This document shows, piece after piece, positions 21,699 through 30,166 of a stretch of 34,816 nt of DNA (position 1 is its first letter; each line of letters starts with the position of its first letter). The notes under the pieces were generated by a model, which made no database searches, had not been told where the DNA came from, and was given only the letters and a program-made list of their open reading frames with translations. The translations under genes were made by a program, and so were the position numbers. Source of the stretch: Ignavibacteria bacterium (lineage in GTDB: Bacteria; Bacteroidota; Ignavibacteria; Tepidaquicellales; Tepidaquicellaceae); assembly GCA_016788375.1 (NCBI GenBank), contig JAEUSI010000019.1, forward strand, positions 1-34,816, given 5' to 3'.

Positions 21699-24143
21699 AT
21701 GAAAAAAACACTATTGTTTTTACTTTTCATATTTATTTCAGTAAAGGGATTTTCACAGGCGATTTATGTATATGATAAATCTTCATTAAAACCTGTAAAA
21801 GGGGCTGAAATAAGTTCAAACGGCAAATCACTGACAACGGACATTTTCGGACAGGCAGATATTACGGAATTTCAGGGATCAGAAAAAATTTCAATTACAT
21901 CTTCTGATTACATAACAGAAACATTCAGTTATGACAGGCTTCAGTCAATGAAATTTACTGTTTATTTATCCGATAAAAGTTACAGAACAGACGAAATAAT
22001 CATTTCTGCAAACAAATTTGATGAAAATGCAAAATACCTGCCAAGACAGGTTGAAGTATTGAATTCGGAAGATATTGCATTTGCAAATACTCAGACAACA
22101 GCGGATCTATTACAGAATACTGGAACAGTATTCGTTCAGAAAAGTCAGTTGGGAGGAGGAAGTCCGGTAATCAGGGGATTTGAGGCAAATAAAGTTCTCA
22201 TAATGATAGACGGTGTCAGATTTAACAATTTAATATTTAGAGGAGGACATCTTCAGAATGTTTTAAGAATTGATGAAAATGTACTGAACAGAACGGAAAT
22301 TCTTTTCGGCGCAGGTTCGACAATATACGGAAGTGACGCACTCGGAGGAGTGATGAATTATTACACAAAGGATCCTGTATTAAGCATGAGCAATAAAACA
22401 TATTCATCCGGAACTGCTTTCTACAGATATTCATCTGCAGATAATGAAAACACAGGTCATTTTAATTTTAATGTTGCTTCAAAAAAAGTCGGATTTATAG
22501 GCAGTTTTACTTATTCAAATTTTAATGCCCTGACAATGGGTACGAACAATTTAAAAAATGAAGCATGGCTGAGAAAATTCACTGCAGAGCACATTAACGG
22601 CAGAGATACAATGATACCAACTACAAATTATTATTCACAGAATCCTTCAGGTTATAACCAGTATGATATACTCGCAAAATTTCTTGTTAATCAGAGTCCA
22701 ACCATAAATCATACTTTTAACTTTCAGTATTCAAATACAAATGATATTCCGCGATATGACAGACTGAATACAATAAATCCAAACACCGGTAATTATACTT
22801 CAGCACAATGGTACTACGGACCTGAAAGAAGAATACTCGGTTCATACAAGCTGGGATTGACTTCCAGGAACAGTTTTTATGACAATGCAAAAATACTTCT
22901 TGCATATCAGGACGTAAATGAAAGCAGAAACAACAGGAATTTCGGAGCGGCAAATCTTACGCAGAGAAGAGAAAATGTGGATGTTTATTCTTTAAATGTT
23001 GACTTCAATAAGACAGTTAACACGAAAAACAAACAGAATTTTCATAATCTGAGTTACGGAATAGAAGCTATTTACAATACGGTAAATTCCGAAGCAAACA
23101 GAACAAACGTAAATACCGGTGCAGAATCCCCGCAGTCAACGAGATATCCTGACGGCGGAGGCAATATGACTTCGCTTGCCGCCTATATTTCCGACAGCTG
23201 GAGAATCAACAATATGGTATCATCAACATACGGTCTCAGATACAATTATGTCGGATTAAACGCAACATTTGAAGATACAACATTTTATGAGTTTGCAAAA
23301 TTATATCCTGACGGAGTCGATCAGAAAAACAGCGCTTTGGCCGGAAATCTCGGATTTACTTTCCTTCCGAAAGACGACTGGAGAATTTATTTAAACGGAT
23401 CAACAGGATTCAGGGCTCCCGATATAGACGATCTTTCAAAAATTTTTGAAACTGTTCCGAGAACAGGACTTTCATACGGAACAGTAATTGTTCCTAATCC
23501 GGATTTAGGACCTGAATACACATACGGAGGCGAACTCGGTGTATCAAAAATCATTTCAGGAAAAGTTAAGGCAGAAGCCATCGGATATTACACATACATA
23601 AATGATGCTATTGTTACTGCACCATTTACATACAACGGAAGCAGTATAATTATTTATGACGGTGATACTGCGAATGTCAGCGCAAATCAGAATGCGGGTT
23701 CCGGTTATGTATGGGGCGCTTCAGTAAATCTTGACGCGGATGTTACAAACTATTTGTCATTGGTTAATACTGTTACATATACTTACGGAAGAGTAATCAC
23801 AGATTCAACAAATCAGCCTCTGGATCATATTCCGCCGCTTTTCGGAAAATCCGCAGTTGTGGTTAATCTTGATAAATTCAAAGGTGAGTTTAATGTGATT
23901 TATAATGCATGGAAGCTTAAAAAAGATTACAGTCTAAGCGGAGAGGATAATTTTCAGGATGCGACACCCGATGGTATGCCTAACTGGTTTACTCTTAATG
24001 TAAAAGCTGCATATCAGCTGAACAGGAATTTTCAGCTTCAGCTTGAGCTGAACAATCTGCTTGATCTGAATTACAGGACATTTGCTTCCGGTATAAATGC
24101 GCCGGGAATAAACTCTGTTCTGACATTGAGAGGAACATATTAA
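21699..24143 (+). CDS. TonB-dependent outer-membrane receptor, heme/metal type
   Basis: An 814-residue receptor. Signal peptide 1-19 (LLFLLFIFISVKGFS), a carboxypeptidase-regulatory-like segment (about 21-92, PVKGAEISSNGKSLTTD), TonB box region TDEIIISANK (97-106), plug domain about 112-225 with QLGGGSPVIRGFEANKVL and IDGVRFNNLIFRGGHLQN, then a 22-strand barrel ending LTLRGTY. The plug signature resembles hemoglobin/heme receptors and relatives. Immediate neighbours handle metals (HMA protein, Cys-rich protein, short SPP-motif proteins), so the substrate may be a metal complex (copper, iron or heme); sequence alone does not decide. Last strand is typical for BAM-inserted barrels. Two hairpins lie downstream before the second receptor. 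Confidence 0.88.
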   Translation: MKKTLLFLLFIFISVKGFSQAIYVYDKSSLKPVKGAEISSNGKSLTTDIFGQADITEFQGSEKISITSSDYITETFSYDRLQSMKFTVYLSDKSYRTDEIIISANKFDENAKYLPRQVEVLNSEDIAFANTQTTADLLQNTGTVFVQKSQLGGGSPVIRGFEANKVLIMIDGVRFNNLIFRGGHLQNVLRIDENVLNRTEILFGAGSTIYGSDALGGVMNYYTKDPVLSMSNKTYSSGTAFYRYSSADNENTGHFNFNVASKKVGFIGSFTYSNFNALTMGTNNLKNEAWLRKFTAEHINGRDTMIPTTNYYSQNPSGYNQYDILAKFLVNQSPTINHTFNFQYSNTNDIPRYDRLNTINPNTGNYTSAQWYYGPERRILGSYKLGLTSRNSFYDNAKILLAYQDVNESRNNRNFGAANLTQRRENVDVYSLNVDFNKTVNTKNKQNFHNLSYGIEAIYNTVNSEANRTNVNTGAESPQSTRYPDGGGNMTSLAAYISDSWRINNMVSSTYGLRYNYVGLNATFEDTTFYEFAKLYPDGVDQKNSALAGNLGFTFLPKDDWRIYLNGSTGFRAPDIDDLSKIFETVPRTGLSYGTVIVPNPDLGPEYTYGGELGVSKIISGKVKAEAIGYYTYINDAIVTAPFTYNGSSIIIYDGDTANVSANQNAGSGYVWGASVNLDADVTNYLSLVNTVTYTYGRVITDSTNQPLDHIPPLFGKSAVVVNLDKFKGEFNVIYNAWKLKKDYSLSGEDNFQDATPDGMPNWFTLNVKAAYQLNRNFQLQLELNNLLDLNYRTFASGINAPGINSVLTLRGTY

Positions 24144-24200
24144 ATCTGAAATGGCAGCAGTATAAATTGCCTCATAAACACAAACTGCTGTTAAAATAAA

Positions 24201-24230
24201 ACAGGGAATACTTTTCCGGGTATTCCCTGT
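24201..24230 (+). terminator. Hairpin after the first TonB receptor
   Basis: ACAGGGAATAC (24201-24211) pairs perfectly with GTATTCCCTGT (24220-24230) around an 8-nt loop. The plus strand continues AATAAAAC, so there is no T tract; it may stabilise the 3' end of the mRNA rather than terminate. Confidence 0.55.
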
Positions 24231-24291
24231 AATAAAACATTTGCATGCAGTAGTTTATGGACCCCTTTCCTGTAAATTATTGCAGCTCACC

Positions 24292-24325
24292 GGGGGAATC
24301 TCCCAAGATTCCCCCTTTATTTTTC
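24292..24325 (+). terminator. Rho-independent terminator between TonB receptors
   Basis: GGGGGAATCT (24292-24301) and AGATTCCCCC (24306-24315) form a perfect 10-bp stem with a CCCA loop, followed by TTTATTTTT. Strong hairpin that should end transcription of the first receptor unit. Confidence 0.88.
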
Positions 24326-24372
24326 AATTCTGTTATCAATTTAGAAACTGAATTTTTAACAGAATATTGATT

Positions 24373-24400
24373 TTGACAAAATTAATAAATTTTTTAAAAT
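24373..24400 (+). promoter_or_regulatory. Sigma70-like promoter of the second TonB receptor
   Basis: TTGACA (24373-24378), 16 nt, TAAAAT (24395-24400; five of six matches). Transcription would start near 24407 and leave a leader of about 138 nt before ATG 24545, unusually long for this window. Confidence 0.5.
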
Positions 24401-24544
24401 AATGTAAGATTAATATCAGTAAAAATCGGTTTTAATTATCAGAGATTGATATAAAATTATCAATATCTGATTCTTATTAATTCGGCTTTATGCATAACTA
24501 AATTGTTTAATTTTTTATTAATGATTAATTTAATATAATCTGCT

Positions 24545-26752
24545 ATGAAAACTAATTACTTCCTAAAATCATTATTATTATTTGTTGTTATTATTTCAAT
24601 ATTACTTCCATTTATAAATTCCGGAAAAGCAATCTCTCAGCAAAAAGACAGTACTGAAACCGGAATTTCAAAACAGGATACTCTTAAGAAGGAAAAGGAA
24701 AAAGAGCATTATGAAACCGAAGATGTCGTAATTACGGGAACCAGAATTCCAGAGAAGATTATAGATATTCCTTTTTCAGTTTTCAAAACCGACAGAAAAG
24801 AAATGATGTATGCCAGAAACGTCAGTGTAAAAGACATCCTCAATGACGTTCCGGGTATATTTCTTCAGTCAAGATACGGCAGTCATGATGTCAGAATTTC
24901 GATCAGAGGATACGGTTCACGGTCTAATTCAGGTATCAGAGGCATCAGAATACTTCTTGACGGAATTCCGGAAACAGATCCCGATGGTGAAGGAAATATT
25001 GACGGAATTGATTACACTTCTTTAAGAACCGTAGAAGTTGCAAAAGGAAATCTTTCATCGCTTTATGCAAATGCGCCGGGAGGAGTAATAAATTTTCTTT
25101 CAGATATGAGCTTTAAGGATAATTTTGTGAAAACAACAAATGAATTCGGCTCATATGAGCTCAGGCAAAACGGTCTAAAGACAGGACTTATGACGAATAA
25201 TTACAAGTTTTTTCTTTCTTACAATTACAGAAACTTTAACGGTTTCAGAGAACACAGTAACGAGTATATTACACTTGTAAATACAATATTTCAGGTTTAT
25301 CCGAATGCAGGGACGACATTTTCAGTGCTGGGAAATTTTGCGGACGGAATCATCAAGCTTCCCGGTGCACTTACAAGATCTGAATATGAAAATAATCCCA
25401 ACGGTGCATATGCTACTGCAGTATCAAGTGATTTTAAGCGTGATCTTTTCAGAGGCAGAATGGCTTTCCGTTACAATACTTTTTTCGGAAAAAACAATAA
25501 CTCAAATGAAATCGAAATCACGGCTTACGGAAAAGCTTATAATTTGCAGTATACAACAAATCAGCTTTATACATTCAGCGATAAAAATACTTACGGTATG
25601 TTTTTAAAGTATGTGAACAAATCTGAAATATTGTCAACTAAAAATCAGTTTTCAACAGGTATGGATTTTGCTTACTCTTATACGCCTGTTTCTTCCTATA
25701 ATAATCTTAACGGAATAAAAGGAGACGAGCTTCAGGCGCAGAATCTTGAGAAGCTGAAAAACTTCGGAATTTACGTACAGGATCAGATTTATATTTATAA
25801 AGACAAATCAGCGTTTTTCTTTGCGGCAAGGTATGACAATATGGTGTATGAGAATGACAATATGCTTTACGGACTTCAGAATTCACAGAGAAATTTCAAC
25901 AGAATAACGCCGAAGTTTGCGCTGAATTATAAACTGAATCCGCTGATAGCGCTGTATACATCCTTCGGTTATGCTTTTGACACGCCTGCAGCGGCGGAAC
26001 TGGAGAATTATCCGTACAGTTCAAACAATGGTCTTACAACTTTAAATCCGGATCTTAATCCCCAAAAATCAAGAAACTATGAACTAGGCATTAAGGGAAA
26101 TTTTTCTGTTGAAGAAATTGAGCTTGAGAAAGCATATTTTGAAGCAACATTCTTTAATATCAATATTGACGATGAGATTGTTCCTTTCGTGATAAACGAT
26201 AAAACGTATTTCAGAAATGCAGCTTCGACACAAAGAACCGGAATCGAAACAGGTATTAAGATAGAAATGTTCGAAGGCATGGAAATTCAGACTAATTATA
26301 CATTTGCAGATTTTAAGTATCAGGATTATGATGCCGTGACGTATACTGCCGGAGGTGATACAATCAATGAAAATTATTCCGGAAATGTAATACCTTCGGT
26401 TCCCAAAAACCTCGTGAATTTTATCCTTAATTATGAATTTAAAATCAACAGAAATGTTACAGGTTTTGTGCTAGCTGACATGGATTATGTAGGAAGCATG
26501 TTTGTAGACGATAAAAATTCCGAAAGCGTTGCTGATTATTATTATGCAAATTTTTTAGTCGGAGCCAATATGTTTTTTGATAATTTTAATCTACTTTTGT
26601 CGGGAGGAATGAACAATATATTTGACAAAAAATATGTCGGGTTTATCAACATTAATGCAAATCCGGAACTTCCTCAGGAATCAAGAAGATATTTTGAGCC
26701 GGGTGAGCCGAGAAGTTACTATTTAGGATTAAATCTCGGATATTCATTTTAA
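24545..26752 (+). CDS. TonB-dependent outer-membrane receptor, siderophore type
   Basis: A 735-residue receptor with signal peptide about 1-31 (LLLFVVIISILLPF), a Lys/Glu-rich linker, TonB box EDVVITGTR (59-67), plug domain about 68-180 (VRISIRGYGSRSNSGIRGIR, LLDGIPETDPDGEG, GNLSSLYANAPGGVINF) and a long barrel ending LGLNLGYSF. There is no carboxypeptidase-regulatory-like domain, so it is a FecA/IutA-like siderophore or iron-complex receptor rather than the SusC kind. No SusD-type partner gene is adjacent. It is followed after 21 nt by a T9SS cargo gene, which may be co-transcribed. Substrate unknown; iron complexes are the likely guess. Confidence 0.87.
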   Translation: MKTNYFLKSLLLFVVIISILLPFINSGKAISQQKDSTETGISKQDTLKKEKEKEHYETEDVVITGTRIPEKIIDIPFSVFKTDRKEMMYARNVSVKDILNDVPGIFLQSRYGSHDVRISIRGYGSRSNSGIRGIRILLDGIPETDPDGEGNIDGIDYTSLRTVEVAKGNLSSLYANAPGGVINFLSDMSFKDNFVKTTNEFGSYELRQNGLKTGLMTNNYKFFLSYNYRNFNGFREHSNEYITLVNTIFQVYPNAGTTFSVLGNFADGIIKLPGALTRSEYENNPNGAYATAVSSDFKRDLFRGRMAFRYNTFFGKNNNSNEIEITAYGKAYNLQYTTNQLYTFSDKNTYGMFLKYVNKSEILSTKNQFSTGMDFAYSYTPVSSYNNLNGIKGDELQAQNLEKLKNFGIYVQDQIYIYKDKSAFFFAARYDNMVYENDNMLYGLQNSQRNFNRITPKFALNYKLNPLIALYTSFGYAFDTPAAAELENYPYSSNNGLTTLNPDLNPQKSRNYELGIKGNFSVEEIELEKAYFEATFFNINIDDEIVPFVINDKTYFRNAASTQRTGIETGIKIEMFEGMEIQTNYTFADFKYQDYDAVTYTAGGDTINENYSGNVIPSVPKNLVNFILNYEFKINRNVTGFVLADMDYVGSMFVDDKNSESVADYYYANFLVGANMFFDNFNLLLSGGMNNIFDKKYVGFININANPELPQESRRYFEPGEPRSYYLGLNLGYSF

Positions 26753-26773
26753 ACATTTCAATGCTTTGAAATC

Positions 26774-28390
26774 ATGAAAAAAATGTTTTCTTTTCAATTG
26801 CTTTTATTTATATCTTTAACAGTTATTTCCGAAGCACAGATTACGAATTTCAGAATTTATCCATCATCTGTCGCGCAGATAGAGCCGTCAATTTCTAAAA
26901 ATCCTGTAAACCCGCTGATTATGTTTGCCAGTTCCTATACAATAACCGGGGGATTCAGGAGCGAAGGGGTTTATGTTACCACAGACGGAGGGAATACATG
27001 GTTTGGTTCGGATACTTGCAACAGCGGCTCTTCATCCAATAATCACGGCGGTGATCCGGGTCCTGTTATTGACAAGGACGGCAGATTTATCCTGACTCAT
27101 CAGGGAGGTTTTATTACCGGCATGTTTTCAAATACTTCCACTAACCTCGGAGCTACGTGGAGCGCCAATCAGCTTATCGCTTCAGGTGATCAGGATAAAG
27201 GCACGCCGGCTACTGACGATGCTCCCTCAAGCAGTTATTACGGAAGAACATACATAGTCTGGACAAGATTTCTGTCGCCTTTTCCGATAGTATCTTCATT
27301 TACAACAAACGGTGGAGCAAGCTGGAGTTCTTATAATCAGATTAATTCATCACCTTCAGGTTTTATTTCACTCGGCGCTGATATTAAAGTTAATTCCGAC
27401 GGAAGCGTTTATGTCTGCTGGGCAGGCACTCTTACAACTTCTCCTCAAAACGAAAAATTCTGCGGATTTTCAAAATCTTCAAACGGCGGAGCAAGCTGGA
27501 TTACGAATGAAAATATATATAATATGAATGGTGTGAAAACATCATCTTTATCTCCGTGGAATATCAGAATTAACGGATATCCGCATCTTGATATTGACAG
27601 AACAGGCGGACCGAGGAACGGATACATTTATATTGTTACTGGTGAAAAAAATCTTTCTCCTGCCGGAACGGATCCTGATGTAGTTTTTCATATGTCATCT
27701 GATAACGGAAATACTTGGTCAGCGGGAATACGTGTAAATCAGGACTTAATCAATAACGGGAGAGTTCAGTATTTTCCGACTATTGCAGTCGATGATAACG
27801 GAGGAGTGAATGTAATATATTATGACAACCGTCAGATTGAATCCGATTCGATGGATGTTTATTTGTCACGTTCAACGGATGGAGGCAATAACTGGACTGA
27901 TTACAGAATCAATGAACACAGATTCCGACCGAAAACAGTTGCAGGCTCAGGAGGTGCCGGAAATCAGGGCGATAACATGGGTATGATATTTGCAAACAAT
28001 AAACTATGGGCTTTATGGATGGATGATCATACCGGAGTTTATCAGATCTGGGCTGCAAAAATAAATCTGAATACAATCGGTATAAAAAAGATAAATTCCG
28101 AAATTCCGGACGTGTATTCTCTGTCACAGAATTTTCCAAATCCTTTTAATCCGAATACCGTAATCCGTTACAGTGTTCCTCACAGCAGCGAAATTTCTTT
28201 GAATATATATGATGCACTCGGTAACTTAATAAAAGAAATAGTTAACGGCAGACAGAGTGCCGGAAATTATGAAATTGACATTAATGCACATGAACTGATA
28301 AACGGGAAAGATCTTGCCAGCGGTGTTTATTTTTATTCACTACGATCAGGCAGCATTGTTATTACAAAAAGGATGGTTCTGATAAAATAA
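26774..28390 (+). CDS. T9SS-exported sialidase-like Asp-box beta-propeller
   Basis: A 538-residue secreted protein. Signal peptide about 1-20 (LLLFISLTVISEA), then six Asp-box-like repeats (TTDGGNTW, TNLGATW, TTNGGASW, SSNGGASW, SSDNGNTW, STDGGNNW), the layout of a six-bladed sialidase-type (BNR) propeller. Catalytic sialidase residues (FRIP motif, Tyr, Glu) are not evident, so enzymatic activity cannot be assumed. The C-terminus is a T9SS type A sorting domain: QNFPNPFNPNTVIRYSV, LNIYDALGNLIKEIVNG, ASGVYFYSL, KRMVLIK. Its stop overlaps the stem of a hairpin at 28387-28418. Co-transcription with the receptor is inferred from the 21-nt gap. Confidence 0.82.
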   Translation: MKKMFSFQLLLFISLTVISEAQITNFRIYPSSVAQIEPSISKNPVNPLIMFASSYTITGGFRSEGVYVTTDGGNTWFGSDTCNSGSSSNNHGGDPGPVIDKDGRFILTHQGGFITGMFSNTSTNLGATWSANQLIASGDQDKGTPATDDAPSSSYYGRTYIVWTRFLSPFPIVSSFTTNGGASWSSYNQINSSPSGFISLGADIKVNSDGSVYVCWAGTLTTSPQNEKFCGFSKSSNGGASWITNENIYNMNGVKTSSLSPWNIRINGYPHLDIDRTGGPRNGYIYIVTGEKNLSPAGTDPDVVFHMSSDNGNTWSAGIRVNQDLINNGRVQYFPTIAVDDNGGVNVIYYDNRQIESDSMDVYLSRSTDGGNNWTDYRINEHRFRPKTVAGSGGAGNQGDNMGMIFANNKLWALWMDDHTGVYQIWAAKINLNTIGIKKINSEIPDVYSLSQNFPNPFNPNTVIRYSVPHSSEISLNIYDALGNLIKEIVNGRQSAGNYEIDINAHELINGKDLASGVYFYSLRSGSIVITKRMVLIK

Positions 28391-28418
28391 GGACAGATTA
28401 TTATTTATCTGTCCTTAT
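28387..28418. terminator. Bidirectional hairpin between convergent genes
   Basis: ATAAGGACAGAT (28387-28398) pairs perfectly with ATCTGTCCTTAT (28407-28418), 12 bp with an 8-nt loop, overlapping the stop codon of the sialidase-like gene. Both flanks are A/T-rich; it can serve the plus-strand gene and the minus-strand NTF2-like gene. Confidence 0.7.
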
Positions 28419-28451
28419 AATGTATTAAGAAATGTTAATCTCCTGCAGCAA

Positions 28452-28817
28452 TTATGCAAACAAAGGAGTATTATCTATGTAAATCAAATAATCCGTAATC
28501 ATATCACCTTCCATAAAAAGTATATTTACAAAATTTACCGAAACCTTTTTTTCGTCAAGCCTTACATAATTTACAACCCCCTGCCATGTAATGCTGTTGC
28601 CGTTGTCCCACATATTGACCAGCTCATGTTTGCTGCTTTTGATCATTTTAAAAAAACCGGCAACAAATTCCCCGATATACTTTCTCCCCCTGACTTCTTC
28701 ACTGTTTCCGAATCTGAACATGCCGTTTTCCGTAATAAATCCGGAAAACCCCGCTGCATCCTTCGCATCAATTGATTCCGATATTTCTAAAATCAGTTTT
28801 CTTCTTTCCATTAACAT
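28452..28817 (-). CDS. SnoaL/NTF2-like fold protein
   Basis: A 121-residue cytosolic protein. The pattern of N-terminal helix (ERRKLILEISESIDAKDAAG), F-TENGMFRFGN, the helix RKYIGEFVAGFFKMIKSSKH, and beta strands ITWQGVVNYVR and FVNILFMEGDMITDYLIYID is that of the NTF2/SnoaL-like cone fold, which includes steroid isomerases, polyketide cyclases and small binding proteins. Catalytic identity cannot be told: an Asp/His pair is not obvious. ATG at 28811 (MERRK) is an alternative start. It sits 24 nt downstream of the Ycf48-like gene in the same direction, but is unlike its secreted neighbours. Substrate unknown. Confidence 0.75.
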   Translation of the reverse strand: MLMERRKLILEISESIDAKDAAGFSGFITENGMFRFGNSEEVRGRKYIGEFVAGFFKMIKSSKHELVNMWDNGNSITWQGVVNYVRLDEKKVSVNFVNILFMEGDMITDYLIYIDNTPLFA

Positions 28818-28841
28818 TTTAAATTTAATTTTTTAATTAGG

Positions 28842-30161
28842 TTATTTTATTAAAAGCATTTTTGCTGATTTAATTGTAGCTTTAATACCCGAATTATTGC
28901 TTTCGCCTGCAGAAATTTTTACAATATAAATTCCGCTTGCCAGATTTGTTCCGTTAAAATCAAGATTATAAATTCCCGTATTCTGCTTTTCGTTAACGAG
29001 AGTTGTTATCTCATTTCCAAGTATATCGAAAATACTTAAAGTAATAAATTTTGAATCCCTTAATTCGTAAGTTATTCTTGTAGCAGGATTAAAAGGATTG
29101 GGATAATTCTGATGAAGAACTATTGATTCAGTAATGTTCGCTTTTTCTTCAGTTATATCTGTAATATCCGGATTAAACTTCAGAATTTTTCCGTTCTTGC
29201 CTACTGCCCAGCCGTTTCTTTCATTTGTAAATGTGAGTGAAAAAAGCTGTGCTCCGTCAGGAGCCGGCCTGAGTATCCAGCTGCTGCCGTTATTTGTAGT
29301 TACAAGAAAACTGTCAACAATTCCCAGCGCAATCCAGGCTTCAGATGAAGTCCTGTAATCCACTGATCTGCAGATTCCGAATACCCCTATTTCAAGATAA
29401 TTCCAGTTGATACCTCCGTTGGTTGTCGTAATACGGCTTGCGCCGTACTCATAATCACCTCCAACACATAAAATTTCATTTGCATTAGTCACATAAATGT
29501 CATTCAGAGGTTCGGGTCCGACAATATCAGCTCTCCAGTTTCTGCCTCTGTTTGTTGTTTTCCAAATCATTCCGGCAATATCAAATGCTCCGCCTGCAGC
29601 AAATCCTGTCGAACTGTTGACAAAAGAAATTTTCTCTACAGGGAAACCGCTTACAAGCGCAGAATCAACAGTTGCTCTGATCCAATCTGTTCCGGAATTG
29701 CTTGTATAATACAATTTACCCTCCGAACCTCCCATAAATCCGTTTTGTGAATCAGTAAAATAAATTGTATTCAGAAATAAATTCGTATCTCTGAAAAGAT
29801 AATTACTCCAGATGTTCCCTCCGTTTGTCGTTGAGAGAATTCTTGTACCGTAATAATTCGGCGGGTTCTTGTCGAATTCCCATGACAGTGCAAATCCAGT
29901 ATCTTTATTAAGAAAGAATACTGACTTAATGAAATTCTGCACTCCGGAATTTTGCAGATTCCAGCTGATTCCGCCGTTTGAAGTTCTGATTATAACTCCG
30001 GTATCTCCCCCGATCCATCCGTTCAAAGTATCACAGAAAAAGACATTCCACAGATCGTTGCCTGTCGGACTGTTAACGGCAGTCCACTGCTGCTGTGAAA
30101 TGACACTGACAGAAATGCCGAGAACAAATAATATTGTACAGATAATTTTTAATAATTTCAT
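28842..30161 (-). CDS. T9SS-exported Ycf48/Asp-box beta-propeller
   Basis: A 439-residue secreted protein. Signal peptide about 1-22 (IICTILFVLGISVSVIS). Repeats of the type NGWIGGDTG-x-I-x-RTSNGGISW, with later ones STTNGGNIW, YTSNSGTDW, KTTNRGRNW, TTTNGGINW and VTTNNGSSW, match the Ycf48/HCF136 and Asp-box propeller family. The C-terminus is a T9SS type A sorting domain (QNYPNPFNPATRITYEL, LSIFDILGNEITTLVNE, ASGIYIVKI, KMLLIK). Its start is only 5 nt from the stop of the VWA gene at 30167, so both are probably one unit. Ycf48-like proteins in non-photosynthetic bacteria are secreted binding proteins; the photosystem role does not apply. Confidence 0.82.
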   Translation of the reverse strand: MKLLKIICTILFVLGISVSVISQQQWTAVNSPTGNDLWNVFFCDTLNGWIGGDTGVIIRTSNGGISWNLQNSGVQNFIKSVFFLNKDTGFALSWEFDKNPPNYYGTRILSTTNGGNIWSNYLFRDTNLFLNTIYFTDSQNGFMGGSEGKLYYTSNSGTDWIRATVDSALVSGFPVEKISFVNSSTGFAAGGAFDIAGMIWKTTNRGRNWRADIVGPEPLNDIYVTNANEILCVGGDYEYGASRITTTNGGINWNYLEIGVFGICRSVDYRTSSEAWIALGIVDSFLVTTNNGSSWILRPAPDGAQLFSLTFTNERNGWAVGKNGKILKFNPDITDITEEKANITESIVLHQNYPNPFNPATRITYELRDSKFITLSIFDILGNEITTLVNEKQNTGIYNLDFNGTNLASGIYIVKISAGESNNSGIKATIKSAKMLLIK

Positions 30162-30166
30162 TTATA

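Larger units (their letters stand above)
24144..24544. other. Intergenic region with two hairpins and a promoter
   Basis: This 401-nt gap between the two TonB receptor genes holds a hairpin at 24201-24230, a strong terminator at 24292-24325 and a sigma70-like promoter at 24373-24400. The remaining leader of about 140 nt before ATG 24545 is A/T-rich, with no conserved riboswitch core that I can recognise. A 37-codon frame through the hairpin (24257-24370) was rejected. Confidence 0.6.

Noticed and set aside
24257-24370. 37-codon open frame running through the terminator hairpin
   Set aside because: It spans a strong rho-independent terminator, has no ribosome-binding site and no recognisable protein features.
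28591-28836. 81-codon hydrophobic plus-strand frame
   Set aside because: Antisense to the NTF2-like gene; its hydrophobicity is explained by complementing a helix-rich charged coding region.
28842-30161. Ycf48-like protein as evidence of photosynthesis
   Set aside because: It has a T9SS sorting domain and Asp-boxes, and no photosynthetic gene is present; secreted Ycf48-like propellers are common in heterotrophs.
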